From assembly GCA_032718475.1 (NCBI GenBank), contig JAUCBJ010007042.1, forward strand, positions 1 through 64,000: a stretch of DNA of 64,000 nt, given 5' to 3'. This document shows, in pieces, positions 42,001 to 54,848 of this stretch. The DNA comes from Nemertoderma westbladi. Its lineage: Eukaryota; Xenacoelomorpha; Nemertodermatida; Nemertodermatidae. Under the pieces are notes generated by a model. The model ran no database searches, had not been told where the DNA came from, and was given only the letters and a program-made list of their open reading frames with translations. Numbering within the stretch: the stretch's first letter is position 1; the number at the start of each line of letters is the position of its first letter. The translations under genes were made by a program, and so were the position numbers.

Positions 42001-45000
42001 CATTGTAGGTGTGTCTGGGGGACTGTATGACTGAGTCTGTTAGCATACAGTGTAGGTGTGTCTGGGGGACTGCATGACTAGACTGTTGCCATACACAGTG
42101 TATGGTGAGTCTATATGGGGGACTGTATGACTGAGTCTGTTAGCATACAGTGTAGGTGTGTCTGGGGGACTGTATGACTAGACTGTTGCCATACACAGTG
42201 TATGGTGAGTCTATATGGGGGACTGTATGACTGAGTCTGTTAGCATACAGTGTAGGTTTGTCTGGGGGACTGTATGACTGAGTCTGTTAGCATACAGTGA
42301 AGGTGTGTCTGGTGGACTGTATGACTAGACTGTTAGCATACAGTGTAGGTGTGTCTGGGGGACTGTATGACTCAGTCTGTTACCATACAGTGTAGGTGTG
42401 CCTGGGGGGACTGTATGACTGAGTCTGTTAGCATACAGTGTAGGTGTGTCTGAGGGACTGTATGACTGAGACTGTTAGCATACAGTGTAGGTGTGTCTGG
42501 GGGACTGTATGACTGAGTCTGTTAGCATACAGTGTAGGTGTGTCTGGGAACTGTATGACAAAGTCTGTTAGCATACAGTGTAGGTGTGTCTGGGGGACTG
42601 TATGACTAGACTGTTGCAATACACAGTGTGTGGTGAGTCTATATGGGGGACTGTATGACTGGGACTGTTAGCATACAGTGTAGGTGTGTCTGGGGGACTG
42701 TATGACTGAGTCTGTTAGCATACAGTGTAGGTGTGTCTGGGAACTGTATGACAAAGTCTGTTAGCATACAGTGTAGGTGTGTCTGGGGGACTGTATGACT
42801 AGACTGTTGCAATACACAGTGTGTGGTGAGTCTATATGGGGGACTGTATGAATGAGTCTGTTAGCATACAGTGTAGGTGTGTCTGGGGGACTGTATGACT
42901 GAGTCTGTTAGCATACAGTGTAGGTGTGTCTGGGGGACTGTATGACTGAGTCTGTTAGCATACAGTGTAGGTGTGTCTGGGGGACTGTATGACTAGACTG
43001 TTGCAATACACAGTGTGTGGTGAGTCTATATGGGGGACTGTATGACTGAGTGTGTTAGCATACAGTGTAGGTGTGTCTGGAGTACTGTATGACTGAGTCT
43101 GTTAGCATACAGTGTAGGTGTGTCTGGGGGACTGTATGACTAGACTGTTGCAATACACAGTGTGTGGTGAGTCTATATGGGGGACTGTATGAATGAGTCT
43201 GTTAGCATACAGTGTAGGTGTGTCTGGGGGACTGTATGACTGAGTCTGTTAGCATACAGTGTAGGTGTGTCTGGGGGACTGTATGACTGAGTCTGTTAGC
43301 ATACAGTGTAGGTGTGTCTGGGGGACTGTATGACTGAGTCTGTTAGCATACAGTGTAGGTGTGTCTGGGGGACTGTATGACTAGACTGTTGCAATACACA
43401 GTGTGTGGTGAGTCTATATGGGGGACTGTATGAATGAGTCTGTTAGCATACAGTGTAGGTGTGTCTGGGGGACTGTATGACTAGACTGTTGCAATACACA
43501 GTGTGTGGTGAGTCTATATGGGGGACTGTATGAATGAGTCTGTTAGCATACAGTGTAGGTGTGTCTGGGGGACTGTATGACTGAGTCTGTTAGCATACAG
43601 TGTAGGTGTGTCTGGGGGACTGTATGACTGAGTCTGTTAGCATACAGTGTAGGTGTGTCTGGGGGACTGTATGACTGAGTCTGTTAGCATACAGTGTAGG
43701 TGTGTCTGGGGGACTGTATGACTAGACTGTTGCAATACACAGTGTGTGGTGAGTCTATATGGGGGACTGTATGAATGAGTCTGTTATCATACAGTGTAGG
43801 TGTGTCTGGGGGACTGTATGACTGAGTCTGTTAGCATACAGTGTAGGTGTGTCTGGAGTACTGTATGACTGAGTCTGTTAGCATACAGTGTAGGTGTGTC
43901 TGGGGGACTGTATGACTGAGTCTGTTAGCATACAGTGTAGGTGTGTCTGGGGGACTGTATGACTGAATCTGTTAGCATACAGTGTAGGTGTGTCTGGGGG
44001 ACTGTATGACTGGATCTGTTAGCATACAGTGTAGGTGTGTCTGGGAGACTGTATGACTAGACTGTTGCAATACACAGTGTGTGGTGAGTCTATATCGGGG
44101 ACTGTATGACTGAGTCTGTTAGCATACAGTGTAGGTGTGTCTGGGGCACTGTATGACTGAGTCTGTTAGCATACAGTGTAGGTGTGTCTGGGGGGACTGT
44201 ATGACTGAGTTTGTTAGCATACAGTGTAGGTGTGTCTGAGGGACTGTATGACTGAGTCTGTTAGCATACAGTGTAGGTGTGTCTGGGGGACTGTATGACT
44301 GAGTCTGTTAGCATACAGTGTAGGTGTGTCTGCGGGACTGTATGACTGAATCTGTTAGCATACATTGTAGGTGTGTCTGGGGGACTGTATGACTGAGTCT
44401 GTTAGCATACAGTGTAGGTGTGTCTGGGGGACTGCATGACTAGACTGTTGCCATACACAGTGTATGGTGAGTCTATATGGGGGACTGTATGACTGAGTCT
44501 GTTAGCATACAGTGTAGGTGTGTCTGGGGGACTGTATGACTAGACTGTTGCCATACACAGTGTATGGTGAGTCTATATGGGGGACTGTATGACTGAGTCT
44601 GTTAGCATACAGTGTAGGTTTGTCTGGGGGACTGTATGACTGAGTCTGTTAGCATACAGTGAAGGTGTGTCTGGTGGACTGTATGACTAGACTGTTAGCA
44701 TACAGTGTAGGTGTGTCTGGGGGACTGTATGACTCAGTCTGTTACCATACAGTGTAGGTGTGCCTGGGGGGACTGTATGACTGAGTCTGTTAGCATACAG
44801 TGTAGGTGTGTCTGAGGGACTGTATGACTGAGACTGTTAGCATACAGTGTAGGTGTGTCTGGGGGACTGTATGACTGAGTCTGTTAGCATACAGTGTAGG
44901 TGTGTCTGGGGGACTGTATGACTGAGTCTGTTAGCATACAGTGTAGGTGTGTCTGGGGGACTGTATGACTGAGTCTGTTAGCATACAGTGTAGGTGTGTC

Positions 45001-48000
45001 TGGGGGACTGTATGACTGAGTCTGTTAGCATACAGTGTAGGTGTGTCTGGGGGACTGTATGACTGAGTCTGTTAGCATACAGTGTAGGTGTGTCTGGGGG
45101 ACTGTATGACTGAGATCTGTTAGCATACAGTGTAGGTGTGTCTGGGGGACTGTATGACTAGACTGTTGCCATACACAGTGTATGGTGAGTCTATATGGGG
45201 GACTGTATGACTGAGTCTGTTAGCATAGAGTGTAGGTTTGTCTGGGGGACTGTATGACGGAGTCTGTTAGCATACAGTGTAGGTGTGTCTGGGGGACTGT
45301 ATGACTAGACTGTTAGCATACAGTGTAGGTGTGTCTGGGGGACTGTATGACTGAGTCTGTTAGCATACAGTGTAGGTGTGTCTGGGGGGACTGTATGACT
45401 GAGTCTGTTAGCATACAGTGTAGGTGTGTCTGAGGGACTGTATGACTGAGACTGTTAGCATACAGTGTAGGTGTGTCTGGGGGACTGTATGACTCAGTCT
45501 GTTACCATACAGTGTAGGTGTGTCTGGGGGACTGTATGACTGAGTCTGTTAGCATACAGTGTAGGTGTGTCTGCGGGACTGTATGACTGAGTCTGTTAGC
45601 ATACAGTGTAGGTGTGTCTGGGGGACTGTATGACTGAGTCTGTTAGCATACAGTGTAGGTGTATCAGAGGGACTGTATGACTGAGTCTGTTAGCATACAG
45701 TGTAGGTGTGTCTGGGGGACTGTATGACGGAGTCTGTTAGCATACAGTGTAGGTGTGTCTGGGGGACTCTATGACTGGATCTGTTAGCATACAGTGTAGG
45801 TGTGTCTGGGGGACTGTATGACTGAGTCTGTTAGCATACAGTGTAGGTGTGTCTGGGGGACTGTATGACTAGACTGTTGCCATACACAGTGTATGGTGAG
45901 TCTATATGGGGGACTGTATGACTGAGTCTGTTAGCATACAGTGTAGGTGTGTCTGGGGGACTGTATGACTGGATCTGTTAGCATACAGTGTAGGTGTGTC
46001 TGGGGGACTGTATGACTGAGTCTGTTAGCATACACAGTGTATGGTGAGTCTATATGGGGGACTGTATGACTGAGTCTGTTATCATACAGTGTAGGTTTGT
46101 CTGGGGGACTGTATGACTGAGACTGTTAGCATACAGCGTAGGTGTGTCTGGGAGACGGTATGACTAGACTGTTGCCATACACAGTGTATGGTGAGTCTAT
46201 ATGGGGGACTGTATGACTGAGTCTGTTAGCATACAGTGTAGGTTTGTCTGGGGGACTGTATGACTGAGTCTGTTAGCATACAGTGTAGGTGTGTCTGGGG
46301 ACTGTATGACTGAGTCTGTTAGCATACAGTGTAGGTGTGTCTGGGGGACTGTATGACTGAGTCTGTTAGCATACAGTGTAGGTGTGTCTGGGAGACTGTA
46401 TGACTAGACTGTTGCAATACACAGTGTGTGGTGAGTCTATATGGGGGACTGTATGACTGAGTCTGTTAGCATACAGTGTAGGTGTGTCTGGGGGACTGTA
46501 TGACTGAGTCTGTTAGCATACAGTGTAGGTGTGTCTGGGGGACTGTATGACTGGAGTCTGTTAGCATACAGTGTAGGTGTGTCTGGGGGACTGTATGACT
46601 GAGTCTGTTAGCATACAGTGTAGGTGTGTCTGCGGGACTGTATGACTGAGTCTGTTAGCATACAGTGTAGGTGTGTCTGGGGGACTGTATGACTGAGTCT
46701 GTTAGCATACAGTGTAGTGTGTCAGAGGGACTGTATGACTGAGTCTGTTAGCATACAGTGTAGGTGTGTCTGGGGGACTGTATGACTGAGTCTGTTAGCA
46801 TACAGTGTAGGTGTGTCTGGGGGACTGTATGACTGAGTCTGTTAGCATACAGTGTAGGTGTGTCTGGGGGACTGTATGACTGAGTCTGTTAGCATACAGT
46901 GTAGGTGTGTCTGGGGGACTGTATGACTAGACTGTTGCCATACACAGTGTATGGTGAGTCTATATGGGGGACTGTATGACTAGTCTGTTAGATACAGTGT
47001 AGGTGTGTCTGGGGGACTGTATGACTGGATCTGTTAGCATACAGTGTAGGTGTGTCTGGGGGACTGTATGACTGAGTCTGTTAGCATACAGTGTAGGTGT
47101 GTCTGGGGGACTGTATGACTAGACTGTTGCAATACACAGTGTGTGGTGAGTCTATATGGGGGACTGTATGACTGAGTCTGTTAGCATACAGTGTAGGTGT
47201 GTCTGGGGGACTGTATGACTGAGTCTGTTAGCATACAGTGTAGGTGTGTCTGGGGGACTGTATGACTGAGTCTGTTAGCATACAGTGTAGGTGTGTCTGG
47301 GGGACTGTATGACTGAGTCTGTTAGCATACAGTGTAGGTGTGTCTGGGGGACTGTATGACTGAGTCTGTTAGCATACAGTGTAGGTGTGTCTGGGGGACT
47401 GTATGACTGAGTCTGTTAGCATACAGTGTAGGTGTGTCTGGGGGACTGTATGACTGAGTCTGTTAGCATACAGTGTAGGTGTGTCTGGGGGACTGTATGA
47501 CTGAGTCTGTTAGCATACAGTGTAGGTGTGTCTATATGGGGGACTGTATGACTGAGTCTGTTAGCATACAGTGTAGGTGTGTCTGGGGGACTGTATGACT
47601 GAGTCTGTTAGCATACAGTGTAGGTGTGTCTGGGGGACTGTATGACTGGAGTCTGTTAGCATACAGTGTAGGTTTGTCTGGGGGACTGTATGACTGAGTC
47701 TGTTAGCATACAGTGTAGGTGTGTCTGGGGGACTGTATGACTAGACTGTTGCAATACACAGTGTATGGTGAGTCTATATGGGGGACTGTATGACTGAGTC
47801 TGTTACCATACAGTGTAGGTGTGCCTGGGGGGACTGTATGACTGAGTCTGTTAGCATACAGTGTAGGTGTGTCTGAGGGACTGTATGACTGAGACTGTTA
47901 GCATACAGTGTAGGTGTGTCTGGGGGACTGTATGACTCAGTCTGTTACCATACAGTGTAGGTGTGTCTGGGGGGACTGTATGACTGAGTCTGTTAGCATA

Positions 48001-51000
48001 CAGTGTAGGTGTGTCTGCGGGACTGTATGACTGAGTCTGTTAGCATACAGTGTAGGTGTGTCTGGGGGACTGTATGACTGAGTCTGTTAGCATACAGTGT
48101 AGGTGTGTCTGGGGGACTGTATGACGGAGTCTGTTAGCATACAGTGTAGGTGTGTCTGGGGGACTGTATGACTGGATCTGTTAGCATACAGTGTAGGTGT
48201 GTCTGGGGGACTGTATGACTAGACTGTTGCCATACACAGTGTATGGTGAGTCTATGTGGGGGACTGTATGACTGAGTCTGTTAGCATAGAGTGTAGGTTT
48301 GTCTGGGGGACTGTATGACGGAGTCTGTTAGCATACAGTGTAGGTGTGTCTGGGGGACTGTATGACTAGACTGTTAGCATACAGTGTAGGTGTGTCTGGG
48401 GGACTGTATGACTCAGTCTGTTACCATACAGTGTAGGTGTGTCTGGGGGGACTGTATGACTGAGTCTGTTAGCATACAGTGTAGGTGTGTCTGAGGGACT
48501 GTATGACTGAGACTGTTAGCATACAGTGTAGGTGTGTCTGGGGGACTGTATGACTCAGTCTGTTACCATACAGTGTAGGTGTGTCTGGGGGACTGTATGA
48601 CTGAGTCTGTTAGCATACAGTGTAGGTGTGTCTGCGGGACTGTATGACTGAGTCTGTTAGCATACAGTGTAGGTGTGTCTGGGGGACTGTATGACTGAGT
48701 CTGTTAGCATACAGTGTAGGTGTATCAGAGGGACTGTATGACTGAGTCTGTTAGCATACAGTGTAGGTGTGTCTGGGGGACTGTATGACGGAGTCTGTTA
48801 GCATACAGTGTAGGTGTGTCTGGGGGACTCTATGACTGGATCTGTTAGCATACAGTGTAGGTTTGTCTGGGGGACTGTATGACTGAGTCTGTTAGCATAC
48901 AATGTAGGTGTGTCTGGGGGACTGTATGACTAGACTGTTGCCATACACAGTGTATGGTGAGTCTATATGGGGGACTGTATGACTGAGTCTGTTAGCATAC
49001 AGTGTAGGTGTGTCTGGGGGACTGTATGACTGGATCTGTTAGCATACAGTGTAGGTGTGTCTGGGGGACTGTATGACTGAGTCTGTTAGCATACACAGTG
49101 TATGGTGAGTCTATATGGGGGACTGTATGACTGAGTCTGTTATCATACAGTGTAGGTTTGTCTGGGGGACTGTATGACTGAGACTGTTAGCATACAGCGT
49201 AGGTGTGTCTGGGAGACGGTATGACTAGACTGTTGCCATACACAGTGTATGGTGAGTCTATATGGGGGACTGTATGACTGAGTCTGTTAGCATACAGTGT
49301 AGGTTTGTCTGGGGGACTGTATGACTGAGTCTGTTAGCATACAGTGTAGGTGTGTCTGGGAGACTGTATGACTGAGTCTGTTAGCATACAGTGTAGATGT
49401 GTCTGGGGGACTGTATGACTGAGTCTGTTAGCATACAGTGTAGGTGTGTCTGGGAGACTGTATGACTGACTGTTGCAATACACAGTGTATGGTGAGTCTA
49501 TATGGGGGACTGTATGACTGAGTCTGTTACCATACAGTGTAGGTGTGTCTGGGGGACTGTATGACTGAGTCTGTTACCATACAGTGTAGGTGTGTCTGGG
49601 GGACTGTATGACGGAGTCTGTTAGCATACAGTGTAGGTGTGTCTGGGGGACTGTATGACTGAGTCTGTTAGCATACAGTGTAGGTGTGTCTGCGGGACTG
49701 TATGACTGAGTCTGTTAGCATACAGTGTAGGTGTGTCTGGGGGACTGTATGACTGAGTCTGTTAGCATACAGTGTAGATGTGTCAGAGGGACTGTATGAC
49801 TGAGTCTGTTAGCATACAGTGTAGGTGTGCCTGGGGGACTGTATGACTGAGTCTGGTAGCATACAGTGTAGGTGTGTCTGGGGGACTGTATGACGGAGTC
49901 TGTTAGCATACAGTGTAGGTGTGTCTGGGGGACTGTATGACTGAGTCTGTTAGCATACAGTGTAGGTGTGTCTGGGGGACTGTATGACTAGACTGTTGCC
50001 ATACACAGTGTATGGTGAGTCTATATGGGGGACTGTATGACTAAGTCTGTTAGTATACAGTGTAGGTGTGTCTGGGGGACTGTATGACTGGATCTGTTAG
50101 CATACAGTGTAGGTGTGTCTGGGGGACTGTATGACTGAGTCTGTTAGCATACAGTCTAGGTGTGTCTGGGGGACTGTATGACTAGACTGTTGCCATACAC
50201 AGTGTATGGTGAGTCTATATGGGGGACTGTATGACTGAGTCTGTTATCATACAGTGTAGGTTTGTCTGGGGGACTGTATGACTGAGACTGTTAGCATACA
50301 GCGTAGGTGTGTCTGGGAGACTGTATGACTAGACTGTTGCCATACACAGTGTATGGTGAGTCTATATGCGGGACTGTATGACTGAGTCTGTTAGCATACA
50401 GTGTAGGTTTGTCTGGGGGACTGTATGACTGAGTCTGTTAGCATACAGTGTAGGTGTGTCTGGGAGACTGTATGACTGAGTCTGTTAGCATACAGTGTAG
50501 ATGTGTCTGGGGGACTGTATGACTGAGTCTGTTAGCATACAGTGTAGGTGTGTCTGAGGGACTGTATGACTGAGTCTGTTAGCATACAGTGTAGGTGTGT
50601 CTGAGGGACTGTATGACTGAGTCTGTTAGCATACAGTGTAGGTGTGTCTGGGGGACTGTATGACTGAGTCTGTTAGCATACAGTGTAGGTGTGTCTGGGG
50701 GACTGTATGACGGAGTCTGTTAGCATACAGTGTAGGTGTGTCTGGGGGACTCTATGACTGGATCTGTTAGCATACAGTGTAGGTTTGTCTGGGGGACTGT
50801 ATGACTGAGTCTGTTAGCATACAGTGTAGGTGTGTCTGGGGGACTGTATGACTAGACTGTTGCCATACACAGTGTATGGTGAGTCTATATGGGGGACTGT
50901 ATGACTGAGTCTGTTAGCATACAGTGTAGGTGTGTCTGGGGGACTGTATGACTGGATCTGTTAGCATACAGTGTAGGTGTGTCTGGGGGACTGTATGACT

Positions 51001-51186
51001 GAGTCTGTTAGCATACAGTGTAGGTGTGTCTGGGGGACTGTATGACTAGACTGTTGCCATACATAGTGTATGGTGAGTCTATATGGGGGACTGTATGACT
51101 GAGTCTGTTATCATACAGTGTAGGTTTGTCTGGGGGACTGTATGACTGAGACTGTTAGCATACAGCGTAGGTGTGTCTGGGAGACG
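36075..51186 (+). repeat. 15-kb minisatellite of 47-bp units
   Basis: About 320 units of tgggggactgtatgactgag plus tctgttagcatacagtgtaggtgtgtc are mixed with a variant (tagactgttgcaatacacag..tggtgagtctatatggggg). Nearly every unit contains a 7-bp inverted repeat, ctgtatg and catacag, 14 bases apart. Rare variants show kilobase-scale duplications: tacattgtag and gagtttgttagc each recur 2,362 bp later (about 41.8-42.0 and 44.2-44.4 kb), and gtatcagaggg and catagagtg recur 3,061 bp later. Variant frequency rises right of 42 kb. No coding frame is supported. Confidence 0.97.
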
Positions 51187-53760
51187 GTGTTAAACAAACT
51201 ACCCCGGCCTAACCAATAAAGACACAAAACTGCAAACTGCTCTATTTATTAGACAGGGCAATCAGGAGCGTATTATTGCTAATGTGAGGGGCTGCTAAAT
51301 ACAAAACCGCTACTTACCGTTAGATGGCGCTAACCTGCCGTCCGCTAATATGTTTTACTAATTTTCTACCAGTCTACGGCTCCTGCTAATTTCTTGTTCC
51401 TTTCTCTACCAATTACTCGATAGAGAGCTAACTGTTCGAATATATGAGCCACGCGGGAATAACCAAAACAACAAACCCGAATCGGCTCCCTAAGCTGACT
51501 TAAAACGAGTGTGAGAGGTTTTACACTCAGAGTATATTCTTACGCCTAATCTTACTGTTAAAGTACGCCAATGCCTACGTCTTTTCTAATCGCGAATACT
51601 GGGGGTTCCCTAACGGAATGTGTGAATGCGAGAATATTTAAAATAATCAAAGTGGTACAGTGTTTATTAGGGCTAATACCTATAGTGGGACTAAACTTGT
51701 CTGCGGCTGGCTTTAGGCCAGCAAATTACTAATGCGTTTTGCGTACTGAATACTGCTATCTAGCTTATTGCCCGCTAATTAAAATAACCGCTCAGCGTGA
51801 ATAGTTTACGGTACTCTAATTATTACCTTAGCTACTCTCCGCTATGCTGCGTACTAATTCTTAATTTTACTAATTAATTACAGTCACAAATATGTAACAG
51901 CCTAAAATACTGTATTACTTTGACCTAATCAGTAATTATTTACAGTAAACTAAGAGATAGAAATCAATCAAAGGGAAAAGAGCGCCTATCTAAGCATTCG
52001 TAATCTTAGGCACACTTTAGTAACACACCAATCAGCGTCAGCAATCACAGCTCGCAATGCGCGATTCACAATTGTACAATCCGCAATGCACGCAATTAGC
52101 AATTACACAGCACAATATAATAATTCGCAATACTGCAATACATGCAATTCGCAATTGTAAAGCACGCAGACCTCTCCCGGGTACATCTAGGCTTCCTAAC
52201 TAACCCAATTCCTGCCCCCCTAATACTAAATAGAGACAAAACCTGGATCATCAGCCCCCTAATTACTGTACCAGCGAGCTGCCCCCACGCTACAATGCAA
52301 ATTGCCCGACCGCAACGGTGACCCCCCGCCAGCGTTGCTCGCCTTTGAATCCTCCGCTCCCTTCGTCGCTAACCCCCCGATGTGCCCACCGCCCACTGGC
52401 GCCTTAGCCCTCCATTATGCTAATAGCTACCGTAGCGGCGCATGCAAATCACAAAGTCTGACAGTCTCAGAAATCCCTTAGGATTATTGCGCAGAAAGGA
52501 ATCACATAGAACCATTAATCAAAGAGTAGAAATCATAGTTCAATTGTAATTAGCAGTAATCGAAGGAATTATTGAGAAACACAAGCAAGTAATCGCACTA
52601 GCAAATCATTTCAAGAAATTAATCAAATTAGCAAATTGCAGAAAAAATAAGTATCAAGAAAAAACAGCAAGACAGGTGCTAGGGCTAGGTGTCATGTGAT
52701 GAGTTGGTGAGGCTCTACCGGCACACCGCCAATTTATAGGTGATCCGGATGGGGTGATGCAATAGGGTGACTCAATCGCTTTCTTATTGGCTCTCCAGTC
52801 CGTGCTAGCACTAGACCAACCTGGAAGCAGCTAGTCCAATAAGGAGGCCGGATTGTAGCCCTATTTGCTCCCCTTCCTCGAATTATTACCATATATGGTA
52901 ATGGTTCACGTCTCTGGCTGCTGAATGGCCAGGACAGCGTCCCTATATGCTAGCCCTACTAAAGCTAATATCAGCAAGCACGGAATCCAGGGTCCGAATA
53001 AACTTACCCTGGAACTATCTACATATTACCTAATACAAAATTACGTAGGTAGGGCTACATACTATACAAAATGGATGGATTCAAATATATGGGTGTTTCG
53101 ATTTCCCTATCTAAATACCACTGCGTTATTATGCCTTATCTAAAATATCATGCTGCACAACGGACTAATATTACATACAGTATAACGGACTAATATTGCA
53201 TACTGCATAACGGACTAATATTGCATACTGCATGATGACTAATATTATGGATACAGCGCCATATACCGTAACACCGCTCCAAGGGAAATCATACAATGTT
53301 TCCCTCCAATTGTAGAAGAGTATAAGGTGATGTATACAAAACAAAATAAATTTCTTCCAACCAATCTAAATAACATAATAATTCTACTATTTACAAATAT
53401 TGCCATAGATATTGCATAATGAATTTACATACAAATTAAAATTACAAAATACTGTTTCTCGTTCGTTCTACATAATGATTACTACATACAAAATTAAATT
53501 ACAAAATATTACTTCCTTTATTTACTTACAAATTGACGATCTACATATTGAAATGAAACATGGCTAGGACAATGTCCCCCATTTCCCATTATTTCCAATC
53601 GGACTACAAAATAAAGGTATTTCCTTTCAATATTTTTCGGCCTTCGAAAATAAATTTCTAAAATATGGATACGACTAGTGTATATGAGTCCAGTCGAATG
53701 ATTGATCAAAACCTACGATATACATCAGAGCGACGATGATGTATATATCTAGAGTCTGTC
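51187..53760. other. AT-rich block right of the giant array, possible LTR sequence
   Basis: The array stops abruptly at tgttaaacaaactacc (51187). Read on the - strand this is a terminus gtttaaca, preceded by an AATAAA (near 51245) and a GT-rich stretch, as at an LTR 3' end. Also present are short gcaattcgcaatt repeats (52030-52160), a minus-strand tataaat at about 52733, a perfect 18-bp palindrome (attaccatatatggtaat, 52885-52902) and three 25-bp repeats of cggactaatattgcatactg (53161-53235). No gene is recognised. Confidence 0.4.
53718..53746. repeat. Hairpin copy A (10-bp stem, 9-nt loop)
   Basis: Arms atatacatca and tgatgtatat flank the loop gagcgacga. A second copy with the same loop but altered, still complementary, arms lies at 54193-54219. 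Confidence 0.8.
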
Positions 53761-54168
53761 GCTCCGTGATATTATAGTCTCATCGGCTAGCTCCTGGGTC
53801 TCTCGGGCTCGCTCCCCTCCCCAGATACACCAGTCTACCCCCTGTAGACTCTGTTGACGGCGTTCTTGAGGCGTCACTTCCCGGAACCGGCGACGACGTT
53901 CCCTGGGCACCGACGATCTCCCGACTGGTGCTCCTCCCTCGGCCTCGTCCCATTTGCCGTGTCCCTGTGGGCGCCTCCGCCAACTCCTCCTTCAACTTTA
54001 TAGAGTGGAACTGCTCGTCCTTGGCTTGACGCTTGCCAAGGACTCCTCCTTCTGGTACATGCCGCGAGCTGTGAGCTCCGGCTGTTGTCGCTGTGGGCGC
54101 GGCGGTCCTGATCCTCCACTCGTTCAGAGGTCAATGACCCCAAACGAGTCTCCTTAGGCCGCCAATTG
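53761..54168 (-). other. GC-rich segment, possible retroelement leader
   Basis: This GC-rich segment stands out from AT-rich neighbours. On the - strand it begins attggcggcctaaggag after gcgcaca, reminiscent of a primer-binding site after an LTR end, and encodes short Gly/Arg/Ser/Pro-rich frames (89 and 71 codons, overlapping, neither with a recognised domain). A purine-rich ctggggaggggagcga lies near its left end. It could be the start of a degraded gag region. Only composition and motif position support this. Confidence 0.3.
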
Positions 54169-54185
54169 TGCGCTGGGTAATAATT

Positions 54186-54848
54186 CTAGACGTATATATC
54201 AGAGCGACGATGATATATAAAGGATTGGACATATTCGGGCTTAATAATGCGTTCGTCGAAACTTCCCGAAATAATTTGGAGTAAATATCGTATAAACCGC
54301 GGATCTTGGATATAGTTAGTAGACGGATGGACGGCGCGAATCTCGTCTGGATACTCAGGCGTGAGCTTCCTCTCCTGGTGAAGCGAAGTGAACGTGGTCC
54401 AGGAACTCGAGTCCCGTACCGCTTCGCGCCGCGCCTCTAGATCCTTATAGGCTCGGTACAGCGAAATGGCCGCTGCCGTCTCTATCAAACTGGGTGTCGA
54501 ACAGGGTTTAATCTCCGTATACGGATCTAATGTCGTAACGGTCGGCGTAATGGGTCTCGGAGGTCGCTTTCCGCTGAAGTCGATACTGATCATCGGGTTG
54601 CTCATCGGGTAACCTCCCTCGTTATATCTAAGGAATTGGTGAGCTGGACATCGCGTTAATATCGGTTCTGGATGTTGCTCGTCTAGTCGGTCGGGAATCG
54701 TGGGTTTGTATTTCCCATTTAGCTCCATCACCGACCGCCCATGGTAGTAAACGTTCGAGTCTTTACATCCCGGTCGCGCGAATGGTAACTCCGCCTCCTC
54801 TCTGGCAGTAAATCCTCTGCGCGGTTGCGCTCTAATATCCTTCTCCAT
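54186..54848 (-). CDS. Hypothetical protein, 220 codons
   Basis: This frame starts at ATG 54848 (MEKDIRAQPRRGFTAREEAE) and ends at TAG 54186; it is open for a further 18 codons upstream without another ATG. The product is hydrophilic and Pro/Arg/Tyr/Asp-rich, with no signal peptide, membrane span or zinc motif. It does not resemble gag, pol or env domains I know. Its last codons run through the conserved hairpin at 54193-54219. Composition is protein-like rather than repeat-derived. It could be an accessory ORF of the LTR element, or an exon of a host gene. I cannot assign a function. Confidence 0.4.
   Translation of the reverse strand: MEKDIRAQPRRGFTAREEAELPFARPGCKDSNVYYHGRSVMELNGKYKPTIPDRLDEQHPEPILTRCPAHQFLRYNEGGYPMSNPMISIDFSGKRPPRPITPTVTTLDPYTEIKPCSTPSLIETAAAISLYRAYKDLEARREAVRDSSSWTTFTSLHQERKLTPEYPDEIRAVHPSTNYIQDPRFIRYLLQIISGSFDERIIKPEYVQSFIYHRRSDIYV
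54193..54219. repeat. Hairpin copy B (9-bp stem, 9-nt loop)
   Basis: Arms tatatatca and tgatatata flank the same loop gagcgacga as copy A, with compensatory differences in both arms. It overlaps the 3' end of the 220-codon ORF. Confidence 0.8.
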
